This document shows, piece by piece, positions 33,895 through 43,211 of a DNA stretch of 64,000 nt. The position numbers and the translations under genes were made by a program. The DNA is taken from contig CAWBXZ010000015.1 of assembly GCA_963792855.1 (NCBI GenBank), positions 26,468-90,467 on the forward strand, given 5' to 3'. Origin of the DNA: SG8-40 sp963792855 (GTDB taxonomy: Bacteria > Pseudomonadota > Gammaproteobacteria > Burkholderiales > Eutrophovitaceae). Position 1 is the first letter of the stretch. Each line of letters begins with the position of its first letter. Under the pieces are notes generated by a model that searched no databases, was not told the DNA's origin, and saw only the letters and a program-made list of their open reading frames with translations.

Positions 33895-34100
33895 GGGAAG
33901 AACAAGGATCTGCGCGGTTTTGACTGGCAGGCGAACGACTTGCCCGCGATCATCTTTGGCCCGGCACCGGTGCCATCAGGTCGGGTTGCCGTCTCTGCCA
34001 GCGCGGACAGCCAATCCATGTGCTTTGGAAAATGCCTCTCCGCCTCTTCGGGACAGGACGGTTTGTTTCCGCCCGGGTACGCAATCATGATTTGGCGCAT
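33888..34100 (-). CDS. short YCII-like ORF, probably a truncated gene
   Basis: A 70-codon frame whose first half resembles YCII-related proteins: MIAYPGGNKPS, then PEEAERHFPKHMDWLSALAE. The second half loses similarity and ends after a basic, Ser/Phe-rich tail that overlaps the methyltransferase start by seven bases. Family members are usually 90-120 residues, so this may be a remnant. Support is motif-level only. Confidence 0.4.
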   Translation of the reverse strand: MRQIMIAYPGGNKPSCPEEAERHFPKHMDWLSALAETATRPDGTGAGPKMIAGKSFACQSKPRRSLFFPC

Positions 34101-34410
34101 TGTCGTCGTCGTTGTCGTGGCTGCTTCCGTAGTTTACTCACGGCTCGCCAATGCGCATAGCGCGGCGCACGCAGCAGCACGGTCACCACGCCCCGGATTC
34201 CAGATATCGATGATGCGCAAACGGTGCACAAACGGCATGGGTGGAGCGGACATTGCTAGCCTCTTCCGTGCGCTAAAGCACGCATTTGAAGAGATGCAGG
34301 CCCGGCACCGCATGCGGCCCGAATTGACAGCAGTGCCGCGACAGGTTAACTTTCGCCCGAGTTGCGCCGATTTGATTCTCAGCTTGCAGGCGCTTAATAA
34401 ATGTGGCTAA
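34087..34410 (+). CDS. possible small exported protein upstream of metH
   Basis: A 107-codon frame starting MIWRIVVVVVVAASVVYSRL, which looks like a signal peptide with cleavage after ANA, followed by a basic region without recognisable family. Its stop codon lies in the 5' arm of the inverted repeat in the metH leader. The 5' end overlaps the YCII-like frame on the other strand. No clear RBS; it may not be expressed. Confidence 0.3.
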   Translation: MIWRIVVVVVVAASVVYSRLANAHSAAHAAARSPRPGFQISMMRKRCTNGMGGADIASLFRALKHAFEEMQARHRMRPELTAVPRQVNFRPSCADLILSLQALNKCG

Positions 34411-34453
34411 AGCGTGGGAGTGAAACCCGACTGCTTTAGCGGCCGGGTTTTTT
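34406..34453 (+). promoter_or_regulatory. overlapping inverted repeats in the metH leader (terminator/attenuator-like)
   Basis: Four segments lie in order: GCTAAAGC (34406-34413), AAACCCG (34423-34429), GCTTTAGC (34433-34440), CGGGTTT (34444-34450). The first pairs with the third and the second with the fourth, so the two helices exclude each other or form a pseudoknot. The second helix ends in TTTTTT and can act as a terminator 20 bases before the metH start. It does not match a cobalamin, SAM or SAH riboswitch that I know. The simplest alternative is a plain terminator for upstream transcription. Confidence 0.5.
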
Positions 34454-34472
34454 GCGTTTCAGGGGACTGTAT

Positions 34473-37400
34473 TTGACGTCGGTTGACAGTAAAAAAGTAT
34501 TTCTCGAGCGGCTTGCCGAGCGCATTCTGATTCTCGACGGTGCCATGGGCACCATGATTCAGGGCCACAAACTCTCTCGCGAGCATTATCACGGCGATCA
34601 CTTTCACGACCACCACTGTGATCAAAGCGGCAACAATGACCTGTTGACGCTCACCCAGCCAAAAGTCATCGCCGGAATTCACGAAGCCTTTCTGGAAGCC
34701 GGCGCCGACGTTATCGAAACCAACACCTTCAATTCCAACTCGGTCTCGATGGCCGACTATGGGTTGACCGACAGGGTGGTTGAACTGAACAGGGCAGCGG
34801 CACGCCTGGCGCGCGAGCGCGCCGATGCCTGGAGCAAGGCGACCCCCGGCAAACCGCGTTTCGTGGCCGGCGTGCTGGGCCCGACCAACGCTACCGCATC
34901 GATTTCCCCGGACGTCAACGATCCGGGGTTCCGCAATGTCAGCTTCGATGAACTGGTCGCGTGCTACACCGAATCGGTCAATGGACTGGTCGAGGGCGGT
35001 GTCGATGTGCTGCTGGTGGAAACCGTGTTCGATACGCTCAACTGCAAGGCGGCGCTGTTTGCGATCGACGGTTTTTTCGAAACGCACGGTATTTCGCTGC
35101 CGGTCATGGTGTCGGGGACCATTACCGATGCCAGCGGACGAACGCTCAGCGGCCAGACACCGGAAGCGTTCTGGAATTCGGTATCCCACGCCAGGCCGGT
35201 CAGCATCGGTTTGAACTGCGCGCTTGGCGCCAAGGACCTGCGTCCGCACATCGAGGAGCTTTCCCGCGTCGCCGGTGTGTACACCAGCCTGCATCCCAAC
35301 GCGGGTCTGCCGAATGCGTTTGGTGAATATGACGAGAGCCCCGAATACACCGCATCGTTTCTCGAAGCCTTCGCCAGGGCGGGCTTTCTCAACATCGCCG
35401 GCGGATGTTGCGGTACGACGCCGGCGCACATTCGCGAGATTGCGAAACGCCTTGAACATGTCGAGCCGCGAACGCCGCCAACAATCGAGAAGAAACTGCG
35501 CCTGTCGGGGCTGGAGCCGCTCAACATCGGCAAGGATTCGCTGTTTGTCAACGTCGGGGAGCGCACCAACGTAACGGGATCGCGCGCCTTCGCGCGCATG
35601 ATCGTAGCGGGTGATTTCGCGCAGGCCCTGTCGGTGGCGCGTCAGCAGGTCGAGAACGGCGCGCAGATCATCGACGTCAACATGGACGAGGCGATGCTCG
35701 ATTCCGCCGCGACCATGAAGCGCTTCATGAACCTCATTGCCTCCGAGCCGGACATCTCCCGCGTGCCGGCGATGCTCGATTCGTCCAAATGGGAAGTCAT
35801 CGAGGCCGGCCTGAAGTGCGTGCAGGGCAAGCCGGTGGTGAATTCGATCAGCATGAAAGAGGGCGAAGCGGAATTCATTCGCCAGGCGAAACTGGCGCGC
35901 CGCTATGGTGCGGCCGCAATCGTCATGGCTTTTGACGAACAAGGCCAGGCCGACTCGCTGGAGCGGCGCAAGGAAATATGTACCCGCGCCTACCGGCTGC
36001 TGGTCGATGAAGTCGGATTCCCGCCCGAAGACATCATCTTCGACCCGAATATTTTTGCCGTCGCTACGGGTATCGAAGAGCACGCGAACTACGGCATTGA
36101 TTTCATCGAGGCCACGCGATACATCAAGGAAAACCTGCCGTTTGCCAGCGTGTCGGGCGGCGTTTCCAATATCTCGTTTTCCTTCCGCGGCAACGACGGC
36201 ATTCGCGAGGCGATTCACACCGCGTTTTTGTATCACGCCATCAAGGCGGGCATGACGATGGGCATCGTAAACGCTGGCCAGCTGGGCGTTTACGAGGATA
36301 TCGACAAGGCGCTGCTCGAGCGCGTCGAGGATGTGCTGTTCAATCGCCGCGCCGATGCAACCGAGCGTCTCGTCGAATTTGCCGAGAACTATACCGCTGA
36401 CAAGAAAGTCACGCGCGAGGATCTGTCCTGGCGGGAAGGCACCGTGGGAGAGCGGCTGACCCACGCGCTGGTCAAAGGCATTACCACGTACATCATCGAA
36501 GACACGGAAGAGGCGAGACAGGCGGCGCAACAGCCCATCCATGTCATCGAAGGACCGCTGATGGACGGCATGAACGTGGTGGGTGATTTGTTCGGTGCCG
36601 GCAAGATGTTTCTGCCGCAGGTGGTCAAGTCGGCCCGCGTCATGAAGGAAGCCGTTGCCCATCTCATTCCCTATATCGAGGAAGAAAAGGCAAGAACCGG
36701 TAACGCGGGCAAGCCCAAGGGGAAGATCGTGCTCGCCACGGTCAAGGGCGATGTGCACGATATCGGCAAGAACATCGTCGCAGTGGTGCTCCAGTGCAAT
36801 AACTTCGACGTCGTCAACCTCGGCGTGATGGTGCCTTCGGCCAAAATTCTGGAAACGGCACGCGAAACAAAGGCCGACATCATCGGCCTGTCCGGGCTGA
36901 TTACTCCGTCGCTCGAGGAAATGGCGCATGTCGCCAGCGAAATGGAGCGCGAGGGATTTTCCATACCGTTGTTGATCGGCGGTGCGACGACATCGCGCGT
37001 GCATACCGCGGTCAAGATCGAGCCGAATTATTCCGGTCCGACCGTGTGGGTGCCGGATGCTTCGCGTTCGGTCGGCGTGTGCACCAATCTGATTTCGGCG
37101 GATCTGCGTGACGGCTACGTCGAGCAGGTTCGTGACGAAGCGGTGAAAACCCGTGCGCAACATCAGGGCAAGAAGGGTCAGGGGCCGCACCATGCGATTG
37201 CCGCGGCACGCGAGCACGGCGTACCGACCGACTGGGGTCAGTATCGCCCGCCGGTGCCGGCGCATCCCGGCCTGCATGTGTTGCCCGACTACCCATTGGC
37301 CGACATTGCACGGCTGATCGACTGGACGCCGTTTTTTCAGACATGGGAACTGTCGGGCCGTTATCCGAAGATTCTGCAAGACGAAGTGGTCGGGCAGGCG

Positions 37401-38186
37401 GCGCGCGATCTGTTCGACGACGCGCAGAAGATGCTGGCGCGTATCATCGACGAGGGCTGGCTGCGGGCGAATGCGGTGGTGGGACTGTATCCGGCGAACA
37501 GCGTCGGCGACGACATCGAGGTGTACGCGGATGAATCGCGCAGCGAGACGATCACCCGCTTTCATTTCCTGCGCCAGCAGATGGTGAAGCCGGCCGATCG
37601 CTTCAACCATTGCCTTGCCGATTACGTTGCGCCGAAACACACCGGCGTCGCCGATTACCTCGGCGCGTTCGCGGTGACCGCGGGCATCGGCATCGACGAG
37701 CGTGTTGCCGCCTACGAGGCGAAACACGACGACTACAACGCGATCATGCTCAAGGCGCTGGCTGACCGGCTCGCCGAAGCGCTGGCCGAACTGATGCATC
37801 AGCGAGTGCGCACCGACTGGTGGGCCTACGCGCGGGACGAGAAGTTCGATGTCGCAGAACTGATTGCCGAGAAATATCGTGGCATTCGTCCGGCGCCAGG
37901 CTATCCCGCGTGTCCCGACCACACCGAAAAAGGTTTGTTGTTCGAATTGCTCGACGCCACGCACAATGCGGGTATCAAGCTGACCGAGTCCTACGCCATG
38001 CTCCCCGCGGCGGCGGTCAGCGGCTTTTACTTCTCGCATCCAGAGGCGCGTTATTTCGCCGTTGCCCGGATTGACCGTGATCAGGTCGAAGATTATGCGC
38101 GGCGCCGGGGCGTGCCGGTTGCCGAAGCGGAGCGCTGGCTGGCTTCGAATCTCGCCTACGAACCAAAAGCCTCCGTCGCTGCCTGA
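34473..38186 (+). CDS. metH: cobalamin-dependent methionine synthase
   Basis: A protein of about 1,237 residues that transfers the methyl of 5-methyl-THF to homocysteine through methylcobalamin. The modules occur in order. The homocysteine barrel starts at ILDGAMGTMIQ, with zinc ligands in the GGCCGTTPAHI turn. The folate barrel contains NVGERTNVTGSRAFARMI. The cobalamin domain has DVHDIGKNIV with the axial His. The C-terminal AdoMet reactivation domain has RPAPGYPACPDHTEK. The start is a TTG at 34473 preceded by AGGGG at seven bases; the TTG at 34452 is less likely. No ATG fits. Confidence 0.96.
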   Translation: MTSVDSKKVFLERLAERILILDGAMGTMIQGHKLSREHYHGDHFHDHHCDQSGNNDLLTLTQPKVIAGIHEAFLEAGADVIETNTFNSNSVSMADYGLTDRVVELNRAAARLARERADAWSKATPGKPRFVAGVLGPTNATASISPDVNDPGFRNVSFDELVACYTESVNGLVEGGVDVLLVETVFDTLNCKAALFAIDGFFETHGISLPVMVSGTITDASGRTLSGQTPEAFWNSVSHARPVSIGLNCALGAKDLRPHIEELSRVAGVYTSLHPNAGLPNAFGEYDESPEYTASFLEAFARAGFLNIAGGCCGTTPAHIREIAKRLEHVEPRTPPTIEKKLRLSGLEPLNIGKDSLFVNVGERTNVTGSRAFARMIVAGDFAQALSVARQQVENGAQIIDVNMDEAMLDSAATMKRFMNLIASEPDISRVPAMLDSSKWEVIEAGLKCVQGKPVVNSISMKEGEAEFIRQAKLARRYGAAAIVMAFDEQGQADSLERRKEICTRAYRLLVDEVGFPPEDIIFDPNIFAVATGIEEHANYGIDFIEATRYIKENLPFASVSGGVSNISFSFRGNDGIREAIHTAFLYHAIKAGMTMGIVNAGQLGVYEDIDKALLERVEDVLFNRRADATERLVEFAENYTADKKVTREDLSWREGTVGERLTHALVKGITTYIIEDTEEARQAAQQPIHVIEGPLMDGMNVVGDLFGAGKMFLPQVVKSARVMKEAVAHLIPYIEEEKARTGNAGKPKGKIVLATVKGDVHDIGKNIVAVVLQCNNFDVVNLGVMVPSAKILETARETKADIIGLSGLITPSLEEMAHVASEMEREGFSIPLLIGGATTSRVHTAVKIEPNYSGPTVWVPDASRSVGVCTNLISADLRDGYVEQVRDEAVKTRAQHQGKKGQGPHHAIAAAREHGVPTDWGQYRPPVPAHPGLHVLPDYPLADIARLIDWTPFFQTWELSGRYPKILQDEVVGQAARDLFDDAQKMLARIIDEGWLRANAVVGLYPANSVGDDIEVYADESRSETITRFHFLRQQMVKPADRFNHCLADYVAPKHTGVADYLGAFAVTAGIGIDERVAAYEAKHDDYNAIMLKALADRLAEALAELMHQRVRTDWWAYARDEKFDVAELIAEKYRGIRPAPGYPACPDHTEKGLLFELLDATHNAGIKLTESYAMLPAAAVSGFYFSHPEARYFAVARIDRDQVEDYARRRGVPVAEAERWLASNLAYEPKASVAA

Positions 38187-38259
38187 CTGTCAATCGGCTT
38201 GCTGCTGCCCGGTTGGCACGGGTTGCGGTAGCATGTATTCACGGGACTGGGGTGACTGA

Positions 38260-39729
38260 ATGGGCGTTACTGACCGACTGCTGCAAATGCTCTGCTGGCT
38301 TGGCGTGGCTTTGGCCGCAAGCTGGTGCGCAATGGCGCAGGCCGAGCGCGTGCACCGTTTTACCGCTTCGATCGACCCCGAACTCAAACAGATTGGCGTC
38401 AAGGCCTGTTTCGATGGCAAGCCGCCGGAAACGCTGGTGGCGGAGTCGCTCGACGCGCCGCTGGCGCTAATCAGCGTGCGCAATGACGCCACCGGCGAGG
38501 CAATCGCGCCCAGCGGATATATTCCACTCAACTCGTTAGCCGACAACGGCTGCCTCACCTACCGGGTGGATGTCTCGCGCCCGATCAGTCGCCACGATCG
38601 CACCGGCGGCAAGGTGCGCCGCATCGGCAAGGACGTCGCGGTATCTGCGGGTTTGTGGCTTTGGCGCCCGGACGTTGTCGATGTGGATATCGATGTCGAG
38701 CTGGCCTTCGACCTGCCCGCCGGAATTTCCGTATCGGTACCCTGGCTACCGGTCGACGGTGCCGACCGGCCCACGTTTCGCCTCGGTCATACGCCGGCTG
38801 ACTGGCCCGCCTGGACCGCGTTTGGCCGGTTCGCTGAAAACACGGTCGAGGTGGCGGGTTCGCAGTTGCGCGTTGCCGTGCTTGACGGTTCGCCGCCGGT
38901 GGATATTGCGAGCGTTACCGACTGGATTGCCGACGCTGCGGGAATGGTGGGCAGCCTGTACGGTCACTTTCCCTTTTCCCGCGCGCAGGTCATGGTCGTG
39001 CCAAATGCAAGAGCGCGCGAACCAACGCCATGGGCGTTCGTTGCGCGCGGCGGCGGTCCCGCCGTGCACTTCGTGATCAATCAGCGCCGGCCGATCGAGG
39101 AGTTCTACGACGACTGGACGGCGACGCACGAGTTTTCGCACTTGTTGCTGCCGCTCGTCGATTCGAGCGACGCGTGGTTGTCGGAAGGCGTGGCGACCTA
39201 CTACCAGAACGTTCTGCGTGCCCGGTCCGGGCGCATGTCAGCGCAACAGGCGTGGTCGGACCTGCATGCCGGATTTGGCCGTGGCCGCAGCGAAGCCAGA
39301 AACCTGACGCTGGCCGAGGCGACGCAACGCATGTATCGCAGCCGGTTCTTCATGCGGGTTTACTGGAGCGGCACGGCGATCGTGATGCTGGCCGATATCC
39401 GCTTGCGCCAGATCAGCGGCGGTTCGCAATCCCTCGACTCGGCGCTTGCGGCGCTCAATGCGTGCTGTTCGGACATGCGCCGGGAATGGCGCGCGCGTGA
39501 GCTGTTTGCCAGGCTCGACGAACTGACCGCAACGAGCGTCTTCACCGATTTGCTCGACGAGTATGTGGACAGCACACGGTTCCCCGATGTGTCAGACGCC
39601 TACCGCGAACTTGGTCTGGTACCGGCCGGGCGGGGCGTGAGTCTGGACCCCGATGCGCCGCTTGCGAGCCTGCGCAACGCGATCATGAGCGGCGAGGGTG
39701 CAAGCATGCTTCGTGTATCTGTCGAATAA
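38260..39729 (+). CDS. exported HExxH metallopeptidase-like protein, copy 1
   Basis: A 489-residue exported protein (signal ALAASWCAMAQA). The N-terminal half is beta-rich. The putative zinc site is HEFSH followed by WLSEG, with 14 residues between the HExxH and the Glu. That is shorter than the 18 typical of M1-like enzymes, so the family is uncertain. Conserved FVARGGGPAVHF precedes the site. The C-terminal helical part resembles gluzincin tails. A paralogue lies at 40192-41598, with a DUF2214 gene between. Substrate unknown. Confidence 0.75.
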   Translation: MGVTDRLLQMLCWLGVALAASWCAMAQAERVHRFTASIDPELKQIGVKACFDGKPPETLVAESLDAPLALISVRNDATGEAIAPSGYIPLNSLADNGCLTYRVDVSRPISRHDRTGGKVRRIGKDVAVSAGLWLWRPDVVDVDIDVELAFDLPAGISVSVPWLPVDGADRPTFRLGHTPADWPAWTAFGRFAENTVEVAGSQLRVAVLDGSPPVDIASVTDWIADAAGMVGSLYGHFPFSRAQVMVVPNARAREPTPWAFVARGGGPAVHFVINQRRPIEEFYDDWTATHEFSHLLLPLVDSSDAWLSEGVATYYQNVLRARSGRMSAQQAWSDLHAGFGRGRSEARNLTLAEATQRMYRSRFFMRVYWSGTAIVMLADIRLRQISGGSQSLDSALAALNACCSDMRREWRARELFARLDELTATSVFTDLLDEYVDSTRFPDVSDAYRELGLVPAGRGVSLDPDAPLASLRNAIMSGEGASMLRVSVE

Positions 39730-39739
39730 TCGATAACCG

Positions 39740-40195
39740 ATGTCCGCCTTATTCGCTTACGTCCACAGTCTGTCGATGATCGCGCTGGGCGCGTTGCTGT
39801 TCGTGCAACTGCTTGGCTTTGGCAATTTGCATGACCGCGAGCAGTTGCAGCGGTTTTTCCTCTTTTGCCTCGGGATTGCCGTCGCTGCCGCCGTCATGCT
39901 CGCGAGCGGGCTGGCATTGTTGCTCTGGTCAGTACAGCCGAGCGCTTATTATCTGCGCAATCCCGTTTTCTACATCAAGCTCGCCGTGTTCGCGGCCATG
40001 CTGCTGATCGCCATCACGCCGGGCCGTATTGTTGCGCAATGGCATCGGGAAGCGGCCGAGGGTGGCTTGCCGGATGCTGACTCGATTGTTTTCGTAAGGC
40101 GTTACTTCACAGTCGAACTGGTTCTTTTCCTGCTGGTGCCGCTGGCGGCTTCGATCACCGCCCAGGGAATCGGCCTGCAGGCCAGCCCGAGTTGA
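39740..40195 (+). CDS. DUF2214 family membrane protein
   Basis: A 151-residue protein with four hydrophobic segments: FAYVHSLSMIALGALLF, LFCLGIAVAAAVMLASG, FYIKLAVFAAMLLIAI and LVLFLLVPLAASIT. It fits DUF2214 in length and in the first-helix His. It starts ten bases after the first peptidase-like gene, and its stop TGA overlaps the TTG start of the second, so all three genes form one translational unit. Function unknown. Confidence 0.82.
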   Translation: MSALFAYVHSLSMIALGALLFVQLLGFGNLHDREQLQRFFLFCLGIAVAAAVMLASGLALLLWSVQPSAYYLRNPVFYIKLAVFAAMLLIAITPGRIVAQWHREAAEGGLPDADSIVFVRRYFTVELVLFLLVPLAASITAQGIGLQASPS

Positions 40196-41598
40196 AGAAT
40201 TTTTTCGCGCACCTCGCCGCCGTGATCGCGCTTGGCTCTTGCGCGCAGGCAGTGGCGGCGCCCTTGCACCAGTACACGGTGCGCGTCAGCCCCGGACTGG
40301 AACGGTTCGAAGTGCTCGCCTGCTTTGACGGCCGCGCGCCCCGTACCCTGATTGCTGACGACACGGCCGTTTTGCACTTCGAGAAAATGCAGTTGCGTAC
40401 TGCCGGCAAGCTCAGGGTCAGCGGTTGGGAGGTCGTATTGTCGGAAGTGCCCGACAATGCCTGTGTCGAGTATGTCGTCAAACTCAAGCCGGAGACGACC
40501 GGCGCCCAGACCGGCGGCCCCGAGACACGGCGCATTGGCCGCGACCTGCTGACTTCGATTGGTGACTGGCTGTGGCGTCCGGCGCAGATGCCGGAGGGCG
40601 GTGCCCTCGAAGTTCGCTTCGAACTGCCGCCCGGCGTATCGGTCTCGGCGCCGTGGCAGCGCGTCGGTGACAACGTGTTTCGTGTCGGTGCGACGCCGCG
40701 TGACTGGCCGGGAGTAGTCGCCATTGGCGGATTCGACCCGATCGAACTGTCGGTTCCCGGGGCACGGCTGGAGTTGGTACTTATCGACAATCCGGGCTTG
40801 GAATTGCGCGCGGCCCTGGCGCGCTGGGTCGAGCGTGCCGCCCGTGCCGTGGCCAGCGTTTACGGTGTATTTCCGGTTGCCCGGTTGCAGGTGATCGTTG
40901 CGCCGACGCCGCGCGGCAACAAGCCGGTGCCCTGGGCGTATGTTGCGCGCGGCGGCGGGCCGGCGGTCCATCTTTTCGTGCGGCCGAACTATCCCGAGGG
41001 CGAGTTCATGCGCGACTGGAGCGTCGTGCACGAAATGTCGCATCTGTTTCTTCCCTATATCGAATGGGGCGATGCCTGGCTCGTCGAAGGATTGCCAACC
41101 TACTACCAGAACGTGGCCATGGCGCGTGGCGGATTGATACCGGCCGAGGAAGCGTGGCGGCGCATGTATCAGGGGTTCGAGGACGCCGAAGCCGTGGGTA
41201 GCGAATACACGGTGCACGAGGCGTCCGAGCGTATCGGCAGACGGGGGCTCTACCGCCGTGTTTACTGGGGCGGCGCGGCCTATATGCTCGGAGTCGATCT
41301 GCAATTGCGCCAGTCCAGCGCCAACCGCTTCACGCTTGACGATGCGTTGCTGGAAATGCACCGATGCTGCCTCGGCACCGGTCAGCGCTGGGACGCAAAG
41401 GACGTGCTTGCAAGGCTCGACCAGGCAGCGGGCGCAGAGGTGTTTTCGACAATGTTCGAGCAACAGATCAAGTCCCGGCCGTTTCCGGATTACCAGCAGT
41501 TCTTCGAAGTACTTGGCATTGGCATCCTCGGCGGGCATCCGATCTTTGGCGATGCTTCTTCGGCGCGCTATCGTGACGCAATCATGGCGCCAAGATAG
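40192..41598 (+). CDS. exported HExxH metallopeptidase-like protein, copy 2
   Basis: A 468-residue paralogue of the 38260 protein. Signal VIALGSCAQAVAA; YVARGGGPAVHLF; zinc site HEMSH with WLVEG 14 residues later; matching TYYQNVAMARGG. The start is TTG 40192 in a TTGA overlap with the DUF2214 stop. The last four codons and the stop (MAPR-stop) are the first unit of a 15-bp tandem repeat. Retention of the active-site residues in both copies argues that both are functional. Confidence 0.75.
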   Translation: MKNFFAHLAAVIALGSCAQAVAAPLHQYTVRVSPGLERFEVLACFDGRAPRTLIADDTAVLHFEKMQLRTAGKLRVSGWEVVLSEVPDNACVEYVVKLKPETTGAQTGGPETRRIGRDLLTSIGDWLWRPAQMPEGGALEVRFELPPGVSVSAPWQRVGDNVFRVGATPRDWPGVVAIGGFDPIELSVPGARLELVLIDNPGLELRAALARWVERAARAVASVYGVFPVARLQVIVAPTPRGNKPVPWAYVARGGGPAVHLFVRPNYPEGEFMRDWSVVHEMSHLFLPYIEWGDAWLVEGLPTYYQNVAMARGGLIPAEEAWRRMYQGFEDAEAVGSEYTVHEASERIGRRGLYRRVYWGGAAYMLGVDLQLRQSSANRFTLDDALLEMHRCCLGTGQRWDAKDVLARLDQAAGAEVFSTMFEQQIKSRPFPDYQQFFEVLGIGILGGHPIFGDASSARYRDAIMAPR

Positions 41599-41676
41599 AT
41601 GGCGTCAGAATAAATGGCGCCAGGATAAATGTCGCCACGATAGATCGTGCGCCAGGATTAGTGGCGCCCGGACAGG
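41584..41676 (+). repeat. 15-bp tandem repeat of ATG-to-stop units at the end of the peptidase-like gene
   Basis: Four clean units are ATGGCGCCAAGATAG, ATGGCGTCAGAATAA, ATGGCGCCAGGATAA and ATGTCGCCACGATAG (41584-41643), followed by one or two degenerate units to about 41676. Each unit opens with ATG and closes with a stop, all in the frame of the upstream gene. The first unit supplies that gene's own last codons and stop. The remainder would encode only MASE, MAPG and MSPR peptides. Confidence 0.85.
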
Positions 41677-41758
41677 GGCGCTGCGATGCGATTACACCCG
41701 TCGCCGGGTCTCGCTGTATTTTTTCGCCCGACCTGCCTGGCAGGCATAGTCGGGTACC

Positions 41759-43180
41759 ATGTCCGGCGTGAACCAACAGGAACTGTGTTTTCTCCCGGCG
41801 ACGGAACTGGTGCAACTGATTCGCGGGCGCGAGGTATCTGCGACCGAAGTGATGCAGGCGCATCTGGATCAGATCGAGCGCCATAACCCGGCCGTCAACG
41901 CCATCGTCACGCTCGTACCCGAGCGGGCAATGGAGGGTGCGCGCGCGCTCGATGCACTCATTGCAAAAGGCGAGCAAGGCGGCCCGCTATGCGGCTTGCC
42001 GGTCGCGCACAAGGACCTGGCGCCAACCAGGGGCATACGCACGACTTTCGGATCGCCGGTCTTCGCCGACTTTGTTCCACAGCAGGATGCCATCATCGTT
42101 GAGCGTCTCGGCAAGGGCGGCGCATTGACGATAGGCAAGACCAACACGCCGGAGTTTGGCGCCGGCTCGCAGACGTTCAATCGCGTTTTCGGCGCTACGC
42201 ACAATCCCTACGACCTTGAACGCACGTGCGGCGGATCAAGTGGCGGCGCGGCTGCTGCGCTTGCCAGCGGCATGATCCCGATCGCTGACGGCTCTGATCT
42301 GGGTGGATCGTTGCGTAATCCGGCGAGTTTTTGCAATGTGGTCGGCCTGCGCCCCTCTGCAGGAAGGGTGCCGTCCTGGCCGTCGCTTGCGGGATGGTTC
42401 CCGCTTGCCGTGGTCGGGCCGATGGCGCGCACCGTTTCCGACGTGGCACTGATGATGTCGGCGATCGCCGGCCCCGACCCGCGGTCGCCGATCTCGATCG
42501 AGCAGCCGGCGTCGCTGTTTTCCCAACCGCTGGAACGCGACTGCAAGGGACTGCGGATTGCCTGGAGCAGCAGTCTCGGCGGCTTGCCGGTCGAACCGGA
42601 AGTCAGGCGCGTGCTGGAATCGCATCGCAGTGTGTTCGAGCAACTCGGATGCGTTGTCGAGGAGGCAGACCCGGACCTGCGCGACGCCGATGAGATTTTT
42701 CAGGTGATGCGCGCATGGAATTTCGAACTGTCTTACGGGGAATTGCTCAACACCGCGCGCGAACAAATGAAGGACACCGTTGTCTGGAATATAGAAGAAG
42801 GCCAGCGTCTGTCGGGCCCGCAACTGGGTGCTGCCGAGCGCAAGCGCACTTTGTTGTTTCACCGCATGCGTGAATTCATGGACAATTACGACTTTCTGGT
42901 GGCGCCGGTAGTGCAGGTGCTGCCTTTCGACGTAAACGTGCCTTATGTCACCGAGATCAACGGTGAGCAGATGACGACCTACGTTGACTGGATGAAGTCG
43001 TGTTACTGGATCAGCGTCACCGGCCAACCGGCGCTGTCCGTTCCGTGCGGGTTCTCCGCCAATGGATTGCCGGTCGGTGTGCAGATTGTCGGGCGTTACC
43101 GGGATGATTTCGGTGTCCTGCAAATCGGCCACGCGTTCGAACAGGCAACCGGTTACTGGAAACAGCGACCGGTACTTTGA
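41759..43180 (+). CDS. amidase signature family hydrolase
   Basis: A 473-residue enzyme with the Ser-cisSer-Lys triad. The Lys is in LPVAHKDLAPT, the cis-Ser in ERTCGGSSGGAAAALA, and the nucleophile Ser in GSDLGGSLRNPA. It hydrolyses an amide; the substrate is not deducible. It is not GatA by context, since gatB and gatC are absent. No signal peptide. Preceded by the 15-bp repeat array and about 80 bases of non-coding sequence. Confidence 0.92.
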   Translation: MSGVNQQELCFLPATELVQLIRGREVSATEVMQAHLDQIERHNPAVNAIVTLVPERAMEGARALDALIAKGEQGGPLCGLPVAHKDLAPTRGIRTTFGSPVFADFVPQQDAIIVERLGKGGALTIGKTNTPEFGAGSQTFNRVFGATHNPYDLERTCGGSSGGAAAALASGMIPIADGSDLGGSLRNPASFCNVVGLRPSAGRVPSWPSLAGWFPLAVVGPMARTVSDVALMMSAIAGPDPRSPISIEQPASLFSQPLERDCKGLRIAWSSSLGGLPVEPEVRRVLESHRSVFEQLGCVVEEADPDLRDADEIFQVMRAWNFELSYGELLNTAREQMKDTVVWNIEEGQRLSGPQLGAAERKRTLLFHRMREFMDNYDFLVAPVVQVLPFDVNVPYVTEINGEQMTTYVDWMKSCYWISVTGQPALSVPCGFSANGLPVGVQIVGRYRDDFGVLQIGHAFEQATGYWKQRPVL

Positions 43181-43211
43181 CTACAGCTAACAGCAAGAGA
43201 AACCGAAGATC

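Noticed and set aside
34390..34472. Cobalamin, SAM or SAH riboswitch in front of metH
   Set aside because: None of the conserved core sequences of these classes can be found; only the interleaved inverted repeats are present.
34407..38039. A 1,210-codon open frame antisense to metH
   Set aside because: It mirrors the metH codon pattern in GC-rich DNA, has no recognisable domain and no ribosome site; metH on the other strand is certain.
40102..41538. A 478-codon frame antisense to the second peptidase-like gene
   Set aside because: Shadow frame without family similarity; the sense gene keeps an HExxH site and a signal peptide.
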